From: Escallonia rubra
Taxonomy: Eukaryota > Streptophyta > Magnoliopsida > Escalloniales > Escalloniaceae
Assembly: GCA_033065855.1 (NCBI GenBank)
Contig: JAVXUO010001024.1
Location: 1 to 64,000 of the forward strand
Direction of reading: 5' to 3'
Length of the DNA: 64,000 nucleotides
This document shows positions 1-9,908 of the stretch, one piece after another (the first letter of the stretch is position 1; every line of letters begins with the position of its first letter). The position numbers and the translations under genes were made by a program. The notes beneath the pieces were generated by a model. That model was not told where the DNA came from and did no database searches. It was given only the letters and a program-made list of their open reading frames with translations.

Positions 1-2800
1 GGCTTCGGTGGTAGAGAGTGCAACCGAATTTTGCTTTTTGGACCCCCAAGTAACCAGAGAGTGACCTAGGAATTGCCAACCTCCATAGTACTTTTCCGCT
101 CGGTTTTACAACCGGCATAGTCGGCGTCGGAGTAACCAATTAGGTCAAAAAATGAAGTGTTTCTAGGAAACCATAACCCTAAATCGTGAGTGCCCTTAAG
201 ATATCTAAGGATTCTCTTGACGGCAATCAAATGAGATTCCTTAGGACAAGCTTGAAATCTAGCACATAAACAAACACTAAACATTATATCGGGTCTACTT
301 GCGGTAAGGTAAAGGAGTGATCCGATCATACCTCGATAGCGCTTAATATCAACATCCTTACCCTTTTCATCTTTATCAATCTTTAAAGAAGAGCTCATTG
401 GAGTGTCAAAAGCATTTGATGCTTCCATGTCAAATCTTTTGAGTAGCTCTTTGGTGTATTTGGCTTGGTTGATAAAGATTCCATCCTTGCTTTGTTTGAT
501 TTGCAATCCAAGGAAGAAGGTGAGTTCTCCCATCATGCTCATTTCAAACTCCTTACTCATACAAGAAGCAAACTCTTCGCACAAGGATCCATTAGTAGCA
601 CCAAATATAATATCATCAACATAAATTTGCACCAACAATAAGTCATTGCCCTTAGATTTTATAAAAAGAGTGGTGTCAAGTTTTCCTCTTGAAAAACCAT
701 TTTCTAAAAGAAAATTACTTAGCCTTTCATACCAAGCTCTAGGAGCTTGTTTTAAACCATAAAGAGCTTTGCTAAGACGGAAAACATGGTTTGGAAATTT
801 TTCATGTTCAAAGCCGGGAGGTTGAGCCACATAGACCTCCTCCGAAATAAAACCATTTAGAAAGGCACTCTTGACATCCATTTGAAAGAGTTTAAAATCT
901 CTATAGCAAGCAAAAGCTAAAAGCATTCTAATAGATTCAAGTCTAGCTACCGGTGCATAAGTTTCATCAAAATCAATTCCTTCCTCTTGGTTATAACCTT
1001 GGGCCACTAATCTAGCCTTGTTTCTAACCACGACTCCGGATTCATCAAGTTTGTTTCTAAAAATCCATTTTGTGCCTATAATCCTAAAGTTTTGAGGTTT
1101 AGGCACAAGGGTCCAAACTTGATTTCTTTCAAATTGAACTAGCTCTTCTTGCATAGCAAGCATCCAAGATTCATGATGTAGAGCTTCGGAAAATTTCTTT
1201 GGTTCAATTTGGGAAAGAAACGCTATATTAACATGTTGTTGAAGAGAGCGTCGAGTTCTTACCCCACTCGAAGGATTACCTAAGATTTGATCGCTTGGAT
1301 GATCCTTTTTGTAAGTCCAATCTTTTGGTAATTCTTGAGAGTCGTCCAAGTTTGAAGCATCATTGATTGCTTCCTCATTTCCCTCTTGAGAACTTGATGG
1401 TTGCTCCCCTAGATCAATTTCTTTGGGGTTGCCTTGTAGTGTATCACTTATGTCCAAAGTTCTCAAGTCATTGTCCATGTCATCTACATTAACAATGTTA
1501 GTCCTCCGAAGAAAAGGATTAGTCTCATCAAAAGTAACATTAATGGATTCTTCAACAACCAAAGTACTTTTATTATAAACTCTATATGCCATACTATTAT
1601 TAGAGTAACCAAGAAAAATACCCTCAAAGGTTTTGGAATCAAATTTGCTAAGGTGATCCTTGGTATTTAAAACAAAACATTTGCAACCAAAGACTCTAAA
1701 AAAGCTCACCTTAGGTTTCTTATCATTAAAAAGCTCATAAGGGGTTTTTAACAAAATTTTTCGCAAGATAACTCTATTAAGAACAAAGCATGCACAATTG
1801 ACCGCCTCCGCCCAAAAGTATTTAGGTAAACCATATTCGTTAAGCATTGTTCTTGCCGCTTCTTGCAAAGACCTATTCTTTCTTTCGGCAACACCATCTT
1901 GTTCGAGGCGTCCTAGGCGCAGAAAAATTATGGGAGATCCACAAGTCATCACACAAGGCTCCTATTTTTGAATTTTCAAATTCTCTACCATGATCACTCC
2001 GAATGTTTGTAATCAAATAACCTTTTTGATTTTGAACACGTTTTGCAAATGAAGTGAACACATTTAGAGATTCATCTTTGGTAGCCAAAAGAAAGTCCAA
2101 GTATAGCGAGAAAAGTCATCAACAATAACAAAACAATATGATTTACCACCAAGACTCGTAGTTGGGATTGGTCCAAACAAATCCATGTGAAGTAATTGCA
2201 AGGGTCTAGAAGTAGATACCATTTTCTTCGGTTTGTGAGAGACCTTCTTTTGCTTACCCATTTGACAAGCATCACATACTTTATCCTTTTCAAACTTGAT
2301 CTTCGGGAGACCCCTCACAAGTTCTTTGCTTGAAATATCCTTCAAGTGCTCCATGTGCATGTGACCAAGTCTTCGATGCCAAAGCCAAGATGTTTCACTA
2401 ATAGCACTAAGACACTTGACATCTTGGTTAGCTAAATCATTTAATTGAATGGAGTAAACATTATTATCTCTACTACCAACCAAAATAGTTTCATTGTTCT
2501 TCAAGGATAGTATAGTGCATTGAGAAGCCTCAAAGATAACTTTAAAACCTTTATCACTAAATTGACTAATACTAAGCAAGTTATGCTTCAATCCTTCAAC
2601 ATATAACACATTCTCAATTGAATGTGGTTCCTTACCAATAGTTCCTTTACCTTTGATTCTTCCTTGAGAATTGTCACCAAAGGTCACATTTCCTCCTTCC
2701 TTAAGATCAATCGATGTGAAAAGAGATATGTTGCCGGTCATATGTCTGGCGCATAACCTATACAGAATCCACTTCTTGCTACTAGATTTTGCTTTGAGAC
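1..2800 (-). pseudogene. pol: copia pol polyprotein, broken (protease-integrase-RT-RNase H)
   Basis: Pol coding region reading leftwards in three frames (about 2741-2064, 2100-1873, 1952-66). Integrase zinc-finger residues, RT motif [10 protein letters not shown] and the RNase H start [16 protein letters not shown] are visible. Breaks relative to the open copy at 6488-9616: the protease motif [11 protein letters not shown] is changed to WILYRLCARHM, removing the catalytic Asp; an A run of four instead of five at 2087-2090 shifts the frame in integrase; a cluster of substitutions and indels at about 1907-1955 disrupts the PQQNG segment; a 2-bp loss near 92 shifts the frame in RNase H. The product is inactive unless the assembly is wrong at these sites. 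Confidence 0.9.
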
Positions 2801-2817
2801 ATACCTATAAACACAAA

Positions 2818-3735
2818 TCAAGTAATGACTTTTGGTACCCAAATTTTCTTGGGTCCTTGGGTGTTAGTCTTGCATTTGTATTCTTGACCTTTCACAATCC
2901 ACATTTTCTTTCTACCTCTAACAAAAACAATTCTACAAGGACAATGATTAGTCGTATGCCCTTTCTTGTTGCACCAACCACAATGTGTAAAAGGTGTGCA
3001 ATAGTTCTTTGGTCGTTTTGTAAGAATATTCAACCTAGCTTGTTGTTGCAAAACTTTAGGAGGCATGGCCATGGGATCTAATCCAAGACCACCTTTGTTT
3101 AGGCCAATTCTTTGGCGTCCAAGCATGACATCCAAATTGTTTTGACCATCAACAAATTTTTCAAGACATTTTCTTAAATCACAAATCTCAACTTGTAAAT
3201 CTTCATTTTGTTTTTCTAAAGCCAAAGTTTTGGAAGAGATTTGTTTTGAGCTAGGAGTGTTAACAAGTAAATCAACCAAATTGTTATTCACATGCTCTAC
3301 ATATAAATGGCTAGACATGCATTCATTCTTGGCATGCAACTTATCATTTTCCATTATCAACTTCTCAATTTTCTTATTAGCTTCAAGAAATTTCTTAGAC
3401 AAAATAATATTTTTCTTGCACATTTTCTTGGATTCTTCATATAAGCTATCATAAGCATCTTCAAAACTTTCATTCTCACTATCACTACCGAAAGAGCTTA
3501 CCTCATCATTTGCCATGAAGCACACATTTGCTTGATCATTCTCTTCATCACTTGAATCAAAGTCACTCCATGTTGAAGTGTGTTCGGCATTCATTGCTCT
3601 TTCCTTCTCCTTGTTCTCTTTCTTAGAGAATTGTCTTCTTTTAGCTTTTTCCCATACATCTCTTCTTTCCTTCTTCTCCTTTTGTAGATTGGACAATCCA
3701 TCTTCATGTGTCCCGGCTTGTGGCATTTGTAGCAA
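2818..3735 (-). pseudogene. gag: copia gag, C-terminal part with zinc knuckle
   Basis: Continuation of gag in a shifted frame. It has an acidic stretch (SSDEEN, GSDSENESFEDAYDSLYEESKKM), a probable coiled-coil region and a CCHC zinc knuckle CGWCNKKGHTTNHC (CX2CX4HX4C) near the C-terminus, followed by IWVPKVIT and a stop. The same stop follows the same residues in copy 2, so the gag stop before pol is ancestral to both copies. The link to the upstream gag frame is broken by a one-base loss in an A run (3680-3683), which ends the upstream frame early. Gag would form the virus-like particle and bind RNA. Confidence 0.85.
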
Positions 3736-4577
3736 AGCCTCTCTTCGTTGCTAGCATTTTGTTGCCTTCTCCCATCATTTCTTCTAAATCTTAAGAACTT
3801 CTTGAAGTTCTTTGCAACCAATGCCATATCCTCTTCATTAAATTCTTCATCATCACTTGACTCAAGGTTTGAAGATGAAGCTTTAAGAGCAATTGATGTA
3901 GGCTTCTTCTTGACGTCCTCTTGATCAAAGGTCTTGAGTTGCATTTCGTACGTCATGAGTGAGCACATCAATTCATCAAGAGGAAAGATGTTGAGATTCT
4001 TTGATTCTTGGATGGCGGTGATCTTTGCATCCCAAGCTCTTGGTAAGGACCTAATCACTTTTCTCACTAGATCACCATTAGTGAATTCCTTACCCAATTG
4101 CTTCAAAGGGTTCACAATGTTAGTAAAACGAGTATTCATATCCGTAATAGATTCATTTTGAAGCATATGGAATAACTCATAATCTCTAAACAATAAATTC
4201 ATCTTGGAGTCTCTAAGAAGAGAAGTCCCTTCATGAGTGACTTGAAGAGTATCCCAAATACTCTTAGCGGAATTACACATAATGACTCTATTGAGTTCAT
4301 TTGTGTCTAAAGCACATACAAGACAATTTTTTGCTCTAGCATTCATGCAAATCATCTTCTTGTCATGATCACTATACTCCGATTTTGATTTAGGTTCTTC
4401 AACCTTGTCAACCACTTTTATCGGAACGAATGGGCCATCTTCAACAATATCCCACATCTCATAGTCTTGAGATTCTAAGTAGATTTTCATCTTAACTTTC
4501 CACACACTATAGTTGGTCCCATTAAACAATGGAGGCCTAGTGGTAGAACTACCCTCCATACCCCCAACATAAGCCAT
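3591..4577 (-). pseudogene. gag: copia gag, N-terminal part
   Basis: Gag start: ATG at 4577, about 45 bases inside the primer-binding site. The N-terminus MAYVGGMEGSSTTRPPLFNG followed by the TNYSVWKVKMKIYLE region is the usual plant copia gag N-terminal motif (DUF4219/UBN2 type). The central UBN2-like segment includes KSIWDTLQVTHEGTSLL. A first zinc knuckle CYKCHKPGHMKMDC follows, and then the frame runs into an arginine-rich tail and stops because one A is missing at 3680-3683. Restoring that frame conceptually would run into the 2818-3735 frame, so this is one gag gene split by a frameshift. Confidence 0.88.
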
Positions 4578-4620
4578 GATCGATTAACTCTCTTGGCGTT
4601 ACCCAATATAACAAGAGCCG

Positions 4621-4636
4621 AGGCTCTGATACCACT
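4621..4636 (-). other. Primer-binding site (initiator Met tRNA)
   Basis: On the minus strand the bases directly inside the LTR read AGTGGTATCAGAGCCT. TGGTATCAGAGC is the complement of the plant initiator-Met tRNA 3' end used by most Ty1/copia elements. This fixes the LTR edge at 4637 and shows that the LTR acts as the 5' LTR of copy 1. Confidence 0.95.
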
Positions 4637-5285
4637 TGAAACCAATAAAATAACCCTAGAGGGGGGGTGAATAGGGTTTTAAGACTACTTTAAAAAATAA
4701 CAACCAACAAACCTTAATCTCAAAAACTCAAGTAAACAAGCAACCAATCTCAACACAATATGTAAAACAATAATGTAAAGAGAGAAGGGTTTAGAGATAC
4801 TTGACAAAGAGAATTGAATGGTTCGGCTTGATATACCCACAAGCCTACGTCCACCCCTTCAAGGAAGTCCCTTGAAAGGCCCTAGAATCCACTAGTATGA
4901 TCTTCCTTACGGGTCAAGATCGAACCTCTTACAATCCCTTGATGCTATGCCCACATCAAGAACAAGCTTTGACAAACCCAAAGCTCCAAAGCTTGACAAC
5001 CCCAAGCTTTGATACAAGAACCTTTCAATGAAGAAATGAGTACAAGATTTCACTCTTAAGAAGTAGATGAGTACAAGTTGAAGTACTAGAACAAGAGAGA
5101 TGAGTGTATGATGACTTATGAAAGTGTATCTCTCTCTAATGTAAGCTCACAATAAATGCTCTCTTGAAAAGGATGAGAAATCAATGAAAACAAGAGAGAT
5201 TTGAACAATTGCTTTGATCTTTGAGAATATGAAAGATATGAGAGCTTTGAATGCAATTGATGATTGAAAACAATGCCCAAAATGA

Positions 5286-5295
5286 GTATTTATAG
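5286..5295 (-). promoter_or_regulatory. LTR TATA box
   Basis: Minus-strand CTATAAATAC lies just downstream, in the element's orientation, of the palindrome cluster. It is the best candidate for the retrotransposon promoter core, with transcription expected to start roughly 25-35 bases further left. The same TATAAATA occurs in the solo LTR at about 37223-37230. Confidence 0.65.
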
Positions 5296-5356
5296 AGCTG
5301 GGAATAAATATGACCGTTTGGGGTTAGGTAGGGCATTAAATGCGCCAAACGGTAAA

Positions 5357-5567
5357 TGCAGTCGACTGCAATGCCCATTGCAGTCGACTGTAACCCAAAA
5401 AGTAGCCGTTGGAATTTCAAAATTCCAACTTGCAGTCGACTGCAATGCAATGCAGTCGACTGTAATGAGCTACTGGAAGTATTGCAGTCGACTGCATTCA
5501 ATGCAGTCGACTGTAATACCCTACTGCCCAACATGCAGTCGACTGCATCCCAATGCAGTCGACTGCA
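5357..5567. repeat. Eight palindromic 14-mers in the LTR
   Basis: TGCAGTCGACTGCA, or its one-base variant ending TGTA, occurs at 5357, 5379, 5431, 5451, 5483, 5502, 5534 and 5554. They form four pairs with 19-22-bp start-to-start spacing. The cluster sits directly upstream of the TATA box, the usual place for LTR enhancer repeats. The solo LTR carries the same cluster at about 36951-37161. Confidence 0.9.
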
Positions 5568-5914
5568 TCCCTGAAAATGCAGTTTCCTGTTTTTAAAGCA
5601 TGAAAAACATTTTATGCATGCAAGGGAAACCTATGGGCAAGTTCTAGGTATACAGTCATCGTAACGATCATCTCTCTATGTCTAGTTTACAAAGACGGAA
5701 ATAAAAGCATGAAAACTTCAATCGTCGAATTTCCTCTTTGATGCGTTCCGTTGAGAGTCTTTGATCGTGTTGCTCGTCTAATAAACCGTTTGCATGAGTA
5801 TGAGATTGTTCCTATTGCTTCATCAACTCAATGCATGTTAGACAGCATAATCATCAATGTTAGTTATCATCAAAATCAAATATAATCCTAGGTTAAATAA
5901 CCGTAGGGTTAACA

Positions 5915-5929
5915 ATCTCCCCCTTTTTG
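5915..5929 (-). other. Polypurine tract of copy 2
   Basis: The minus strand reads AAAAAGGGGGAGAT immediately before the LTR start TGTTAACC. This is the expected primer site for plus-strand DNA synthesis and shows that the LTR at 4637-5914 is the 3' LTR of copy 2. Similar purine-rich stretches recur near 6048, 6072 and 6140 in the same untranslated region. Confidence 0.85.
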
Positions 5930-6487
5930 ATGATGGCAAACATTGATTCAAAGAATATGAGATATATAAGATAAAATGCGAAGTGAAGCATAACAATCTC
6001 AATTTAAAAACCATAAGGGGTCATGAGAAGAAATCATGACAAAACGCTCCCCCTATCTTAAGCAAAGTAGGGCTCCCCCTAACTTAAGTAATATATGCTC
6101 ATATCAAGTTCACACAAATATGAATCAACAATATTTTCTCCCCCTTTTGACATCATTGAAAAAGGTCAAGGGTGTGTGTGAAAGTGATCAACTTATGTAT
6201 CCATGCATGGATAATCAATATTGCCAACAAGGGCAATCAAAATCATAAACACATAAGTACTTGAATAACCATTGAAAGGTGTACCAAACACTTTGTTACA
6301 AAGATAGCACAAATAGGAAGTGTAAGGGAATTAGAAATATGAGTGTGTGCAAATGAAATGAATATCAACAAAATCAATGATGTTGAAAAGAGAAACATCA
6401 ACCAAAGCATGCTTTAATCATATTAAATAATGATCAAGCATGAGAAGTGCAACTTGCATGATTTAGCACAAGAGATATAACATTTAG
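5930..6487 (-). other. Non-coding 3' region of copia copy 2
   Basis: AT-rich stretch between the pol stop codon and the polypurine tract. It contains three further CTCCCCCT-type runs (polypurine on the element's strand) at about 6048, 6072 and 6140. No convincing reading frame or RNA gene is visible. Confidence 0.7.
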
Positions 6488-9400
6488 TCACATAGGTGAA
6501 GACATGCCAAGTTCTCTTCTAAGAGCGGAAAACCTCTTCGAATCTAGAGGTTTAGTGAAGATGTCCGCTAATTGGTGATTTGTGTCCACGAAATCTAGAA
6601 CAATATCACCTTTTTGCACATGATCACGGATAAAATGGTGTTTGATTTCTATGTGCTTTGTGCGTGAATGTTGGATGGGATTTTTGGTCAAGTCAATGGC
6701 ACTAGTGTTATCACATAAGATAGGTATGTGATCATACTTGAGTCCAAAGTCCAAAAGAGTTTGTTTCATCCAAAGAATTTGTGCACAACAAGCACCAACC
6801 GCCATATATTCGGCTTCGGTGGTAGAGAGTGCAACCGAATTTTGCTTTTTGGAACTCCAAGAAACAAGAGAGTGACCTAGGAATTGGCAACCTCCACTAG
6901 TACTTTTCCGCTCGGTTTTACAACCGGCATAGTCGGCGTCGGAGTAACCAATTAGGTCAAAAAAAGAAGTGTTTCTAGGAAACCATAACCCTAAATCGTG
7001 AGTGCCCTTAAGATATCTAAGGATTCTCTTGACGGCAATCAAATGAGATTCCTTAGGACAAGCTTGAAATCTAGCACATAAACAAACACTAAACATTATA
7101 TCGGGTCTACTTGCGGTAAGGTAAAGGAGTGATCCGATCATACCTCGATAGCGCTTAATATCAACATCCTTACCCTTTTCATCTTTATCAATCTTTAAAG
7201 AAGAGCTCATTGGAGTGTCAAAAGCATTTGATGCTTCCATGTCAAATCTTTTGAGTAGCTCTTTGGTGTATTTGGCTTGGTTGACAAAGATTCCATCCTT
7301 GCTTTGTTTTATTTGCAATCCAAGGAAGAAGGTGAGTTCTCCCATCATGCTCATTTCAAACTCCTTACTCATACAAGAAGCAAACTCTTCGCACAAGGAT
7401 CCATTAGTAGCACCAAATATAATATCATCAACATAAATTTGCACCAACAATAAGTCATTGCCCTTAGATTTTATAAAAAGAGTGGTGTCAAGTTTTCCTC
7501 TTGAAAAACCATTTTCTAAAAGAAAATTACTTAGCCTTTCATACCAAGCTCTAGGAGCTTGTTTTAAACCATAAAGAGCTTTGCTAAGACGGAAAACATG
7601 GTTTGGAAATTTTTCATGTTCAAAGCCGGGAGGTTGAGCCACATAGACCTCCTCCGAAATAAAACCATTTAGAAAGGCACTCTTGACATCCATTTGAAAG
7701 AGTTTAAAATCTCTATAGCAAGCAAAAGCTAAAAGCATTCTAATAGATTCAAGTCTAGCTACCGGTGCATAAGTTTCATCAAAATCAATTCCTTCCTCTT
7801 GGTTATAACCTTGGGCCACTAATCTAGCCTTGTTTCTAACCACGACTCCGGATTCATCAAGTTTGTTTCTAAAAATCCATTTTGTGCCTATAATCCTAAA
7901 GTTTTGAGGTTTAGGCACAAGGGTCCAAACTTGATTTCTTTCAAATTGAACTAGCTCTTCTTGCATAGCAAGCATCCAAGATTCATGATGTAGAGCTTCG
8001 GAAAATTTCTTTGGTTCAATTTGGGAAAGAAACGCTATATTAACATGTTGTTGAAGAGAGCGTCGAGTTCTTACCCCACTCGAAGGATTACCTAAGATTT
8101 GATAGCTTGGATGATCCTTTTTGTAAGTCCAATCTTTTGGCAATTCTTGAGAGTTGTCCAAGTTTGAAGCATCATTGATTGCTTCCTCATTTTCCTCTTG
8201 AGACCTTGATGGTTGCTCCCCTAGATCAATTTCTTTGGGGTTGCCTTGTAGTGTATCACTTATGTCCAAAGTTCTCAAGTCATTGTCCATGTCATCTACA
8301 TTAACAATGTTAGTCCTCCGAAGAAAAGGATTAGTCTCATCAAAAGTAACATTAATGGATTCTTCAACAACCAAAGTACTTTTATTATAAACTCTATATG
8401 CCATACTATTATTAGAGTAACCAAGAAAAATACCCTCAAAGGTTTTGGAATCAAATTTGCTAAGGTGATCCTTGGTATTTAAAACAAAACATTTGCAACC
8501 AAAGACTCTAAAAAAGCTCACCTTAGGTTTCTTATTATTAAAAAGCTCATAAGGGGTTTTTAACAAAATTTTTCGCAAGATAACTCTATTAAGAACAAAG
8601 CATGCACAATTGACCGCCTCCGCCCAAAAGTATTTAGGTAAACCATATTCGTTAAGCATTGTTCTTGCCGCTTCTTGCAAAGACCTATTCTTTCTTTCGG
8701 CAACACCATTTTGTTGAGGAGTTCTAGGAGCCGAAATATTATGTGATATCCCAAAGTCATCACACAAGGCTCCTATTTTTGAATTTTCAAATTCTCTACC
8801 ATGATCACTCCGAATGTTTGTAATCAAATAACCTTTTTGATTTTGAACACGTTTTGCAAATGAAGTGAACACATTTAGAGATTCAACTTTGGTAGCCAAA
8901 AAGAAAGTCCAAGTATAGCGAGAAAAGTCATCAACAATAACAAAACAATATGATTTACCACCAAGACTCGTAGTTGGGATTGGTCCAAACAAATCCATGT
9001 GAAGTAATTGCAAGGGTCTAGAAGTAGATACCATTTTCTTCGGTTTGTGAGAGACCTTCTTTTGCTTACCCATTTGACAAGCATCACATACTTTATCTTT
9101 CTCAAACTTGATTTTCGGGAGACCCCTCACAAGTTCTTTGCTTGAAATATCCTTCAAGTGCTCCATATGCATGTGACCAAGTCTTCGATGCCAAAGCCAA
9201 GATGTTTCACTAATAGCACTAAGACACTTGACATCTTGGTTAGCTAAATCATTTAATTGAATGGAGTAAACATTATTATCTCTACTACCAACCAAAATAG
9301 TTTCATTGTTCTTCAAGGATAGTATAGTGCATTGAGAAGCCTCAAAGATAACTTTAAAACCTTTATCACTAAATTGACTAATACTAAGCAAGTTATGCTT

Positions 9401-9616
9401 CAATCCTTCAACATATAACACATTCTCAATTGAATGTGGTTCCTTACCAATAGTTCCTTTACCTTTGATTCTTCCTTGAGAATTGTCACCAAAGGTCACA
9501 TTTCCTCCTTCCTTAAGATCAATCGATGTGAAAAGAGATATGTTGCCGGTCATATGTCTTGAGCATCCACTATCAAGAATCCACTTCTTGCTACTAGATT
9601 TTGCTTTGAGACATAC
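6488..9616 (-). CDS. pol: copia pol polyprotein, open frame
   Basis: Uninterrupted frame of about 1042 codons reading leftwards. It encodes the enzymes that cut the polyprotein, copy the element's RNA into DNA and insert it in the genome. In order: aspartic protease [14 protein letters not shown]-pre-integrase with zinc finger ([12 protein letters not shown]...CDACQMGKQ); integrase core with [14 protein letters not shown] and the [11 protein letters not shown] block; RT with [10 protein letters not shown]; RNase H from [16 protein letters not shown] to [19 protein letters not shown]. The protease lies upstream of the first Met (9553), so the frame is counted from just after the TAG at 9617-9619; in the element it would be expressed as part of gag-pol. 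Catalytic residues look intact, so it could act in trans, but the 5' LTR is gone. Confidence 0.93.
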   Translation of the reverse strand, partial: VCLKAKSSSKKWILDSGCSRHMTGNISLFTSIDLKEGGNVTFGDNSQGRIKGKGTIGKEPHSIENVLYVEGLKHNLLSISQFSDKGFKVIFEASQCTILSLKNNETILVGSRDNNVYSIQLNDLANQDVKCLSAISETSWLWHRRLGHMHMEHLKDISSKELVRGLPKIKFEKDKVCDACQMGKQKKVSHKPKKMVSTSRPLQLLHMDLFGPIPTTSLGGKSYCFVIVDDFSRYTWTFFLATKVESLNVFTSFAKRVQNQKGYLITNIRSDHGREFENSKIGALCDDFGISHNISAPRTPQQNGVAERKNRSLQEAARTMLNEYGLPKYFWAEAVNCACFVLNRVILRKILLKTPYELFNNKKPKVSFFRVFGCKCFVLNTKDHLSKFDSKTFEGIFLGYSNNSMAYRVYNKSTLVVEESINVTFDETNPFLRRTNIVNVDDMDNDLRTLDISDTLQGNPKEIDLGEQPSRSQEENEEAINDASNLDNSQELPKDWTYKKDHPSYQILGNPSSGVRTRRSLQQHVNIAFLSQIEPKKFSEALHHESWMLAMQEELVQFERNQVWTLVPKPQNFRIIGTKWIFRNKLDESGVVVRNKARLVAQGYNQEEGIDFDETYAPVARLESIRMLLAFACYRDFKLFQMDVKSAFLNGFISEEVYVAQPPGFEHEKFPNHVFRLSKALYGLKQAPRAWYERLSNFLLENGFSRGKLDTTLFIKSKGNDLLLVQIYVDDIIFGATNGSLCEEFASCMSKEFEMSMMGELTFFLGLQIKQSKDGIFVNQAKYTKELLKRFDMEASNAFDTPMSSSLKIDKDEKGKDVDIKRYRGMIGSLLYLTASRPDIMFSVCLCARFQACPKESHLIAVKRILRYLKGTHDLGLWFPRNTSFFDLIGYSDADYAGCKTERKSTSGGCQFLGHSLVSWSSKKQNSVALSTTEAEYMAVGACCAQILWMKQTLLDFGLKYDHIPILCDNTSAIDLTKNPIQHSRTKHIEIKHHFIRDHVQKGDIVLDFVDTNHQLADIFTKPLDSKRFSALRRELGMSSPM

Positions 9617-9629
9617 CTATAAACACAAA

Positions 9630-9908
9630 TCAAGTAATGACTTTTGGTACCCAAATTTTCTTGGGTCCTTGGGTGTTAGTCTTGCATTTGTATTCTTGAC
9701 CTTTCACAATCCACATTTTCTTTCTACCTCTAACAAAAACAATTCTACAAGGACAACGATTAGTCGTATGCCATTTTTTGTTGCACCAACCACAATGTGT
9801 AAAAGGTGTGCAATAGTTCTTTCGACCATCATCGCTGGGTTCTTTGAAGTATAGTTGGGCCAACGCCGAGGCTTGAACAGCCATGGCGATGTCCGCAAAT
9901 CGGTACAT
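9630..9908 (-). CDS. Chimeric ORF: array-unit N-terminus fused to gag zinc knuckle
   Basis: A 92-codon frame beginning MYRFADIAMAVQAS, the same start as the array-unit ORFs. It runs through PSDDGRK and then continues in frame into retrotransposon gag (NYCTPFTHCGWCNKK...), keeping the CX2CX4HX4C zinc knuckle CGWCNKKWHTTNRC and ending at the usual gag stop after PKVIT. The fusion point is at about 9822. The frame is open across the break, so a small zinc-knuckle protein with a novel N-terminus is possible. No promoter evidence is visible and it may simply be an accident of the junction. Confidence 0.5.
   Translation of the reverse strand: MYRFADIAMAVQASALAQLYFKEPSDDGRKNYCTPFTHCGWCNKKWHTTNRCPCRIVFVRGRKKMWIVKGQEYKCKTNTQGPKKIWVPKVIT

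Larger units (their letters stand above)
1..5914 (-). mobile_element. Ty1/copia LTR retrotransposon, copy 1 (3' end outside window)
   Basis: Minus-strand copia element in the order LTR (4637-5914), primer-binding site, gag, protease, integrase, reverse transcriptase, RNase H. The RNase H region runs off the left edge, so its 3' LTR is not seen. Domain order INT before RT defines Ty1/copia. It is almost identical to copy 2 (6488-9822) but carries homopolymer indels near 2087 and 3680, a destroyed protease active site near 2745-2765 and two short patches of clustered differences, so it is non-autonomous. The LTR also serves as the 3' LTR of copy 2. Confidence 0.93.
4637..5914 (-). repeat. 1278-bp LTR shared by two copia copies
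   Basis: On the minus strand it starts TGTTAACC and ends GGTTTCA (TG...CA). It is flanked on the low side by the primer-binding site of copy 1 and on the high side by the polypurine tract of copy 2, so one LTR serves as 5' LTR for one copy and 3' LTR for the other. A second copy of exactly the same length is the solo LTR at 36603-37880. It holds a TATA box (5286-5295) and eight copies of a 14-bp palindrome (5357-5567). Confidence 0.95.
4637..9822 (-). mobile_element. Ty1/copia retrotransposon, copy 2, 5'-truncated
   Basis: Second minus-strand copy: 3' LTR (4637-5914), polypurine tract, a 570-bp untranslated 3' region, intact pol frame (6488-9616) and the end of gag (9630-9822). At about 9822 homology to copy 1 stops abruptly inside gag and array-unit sequence begins, so most of gag, the primer-binding site and the 5' LTR are missing. 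Only a few bases of shared sequence (TTT) are seen at the junction, suggesting illegitimate recombination. Confidence 0.92.

Noticed and set aside
5181..5596. ORFs of 72-117 codons inside the LTR (AVDCN/QSTAL repeats)
   Set aside because: They are translations of the palindrome cluster in different frames; the LTR is non-coding.
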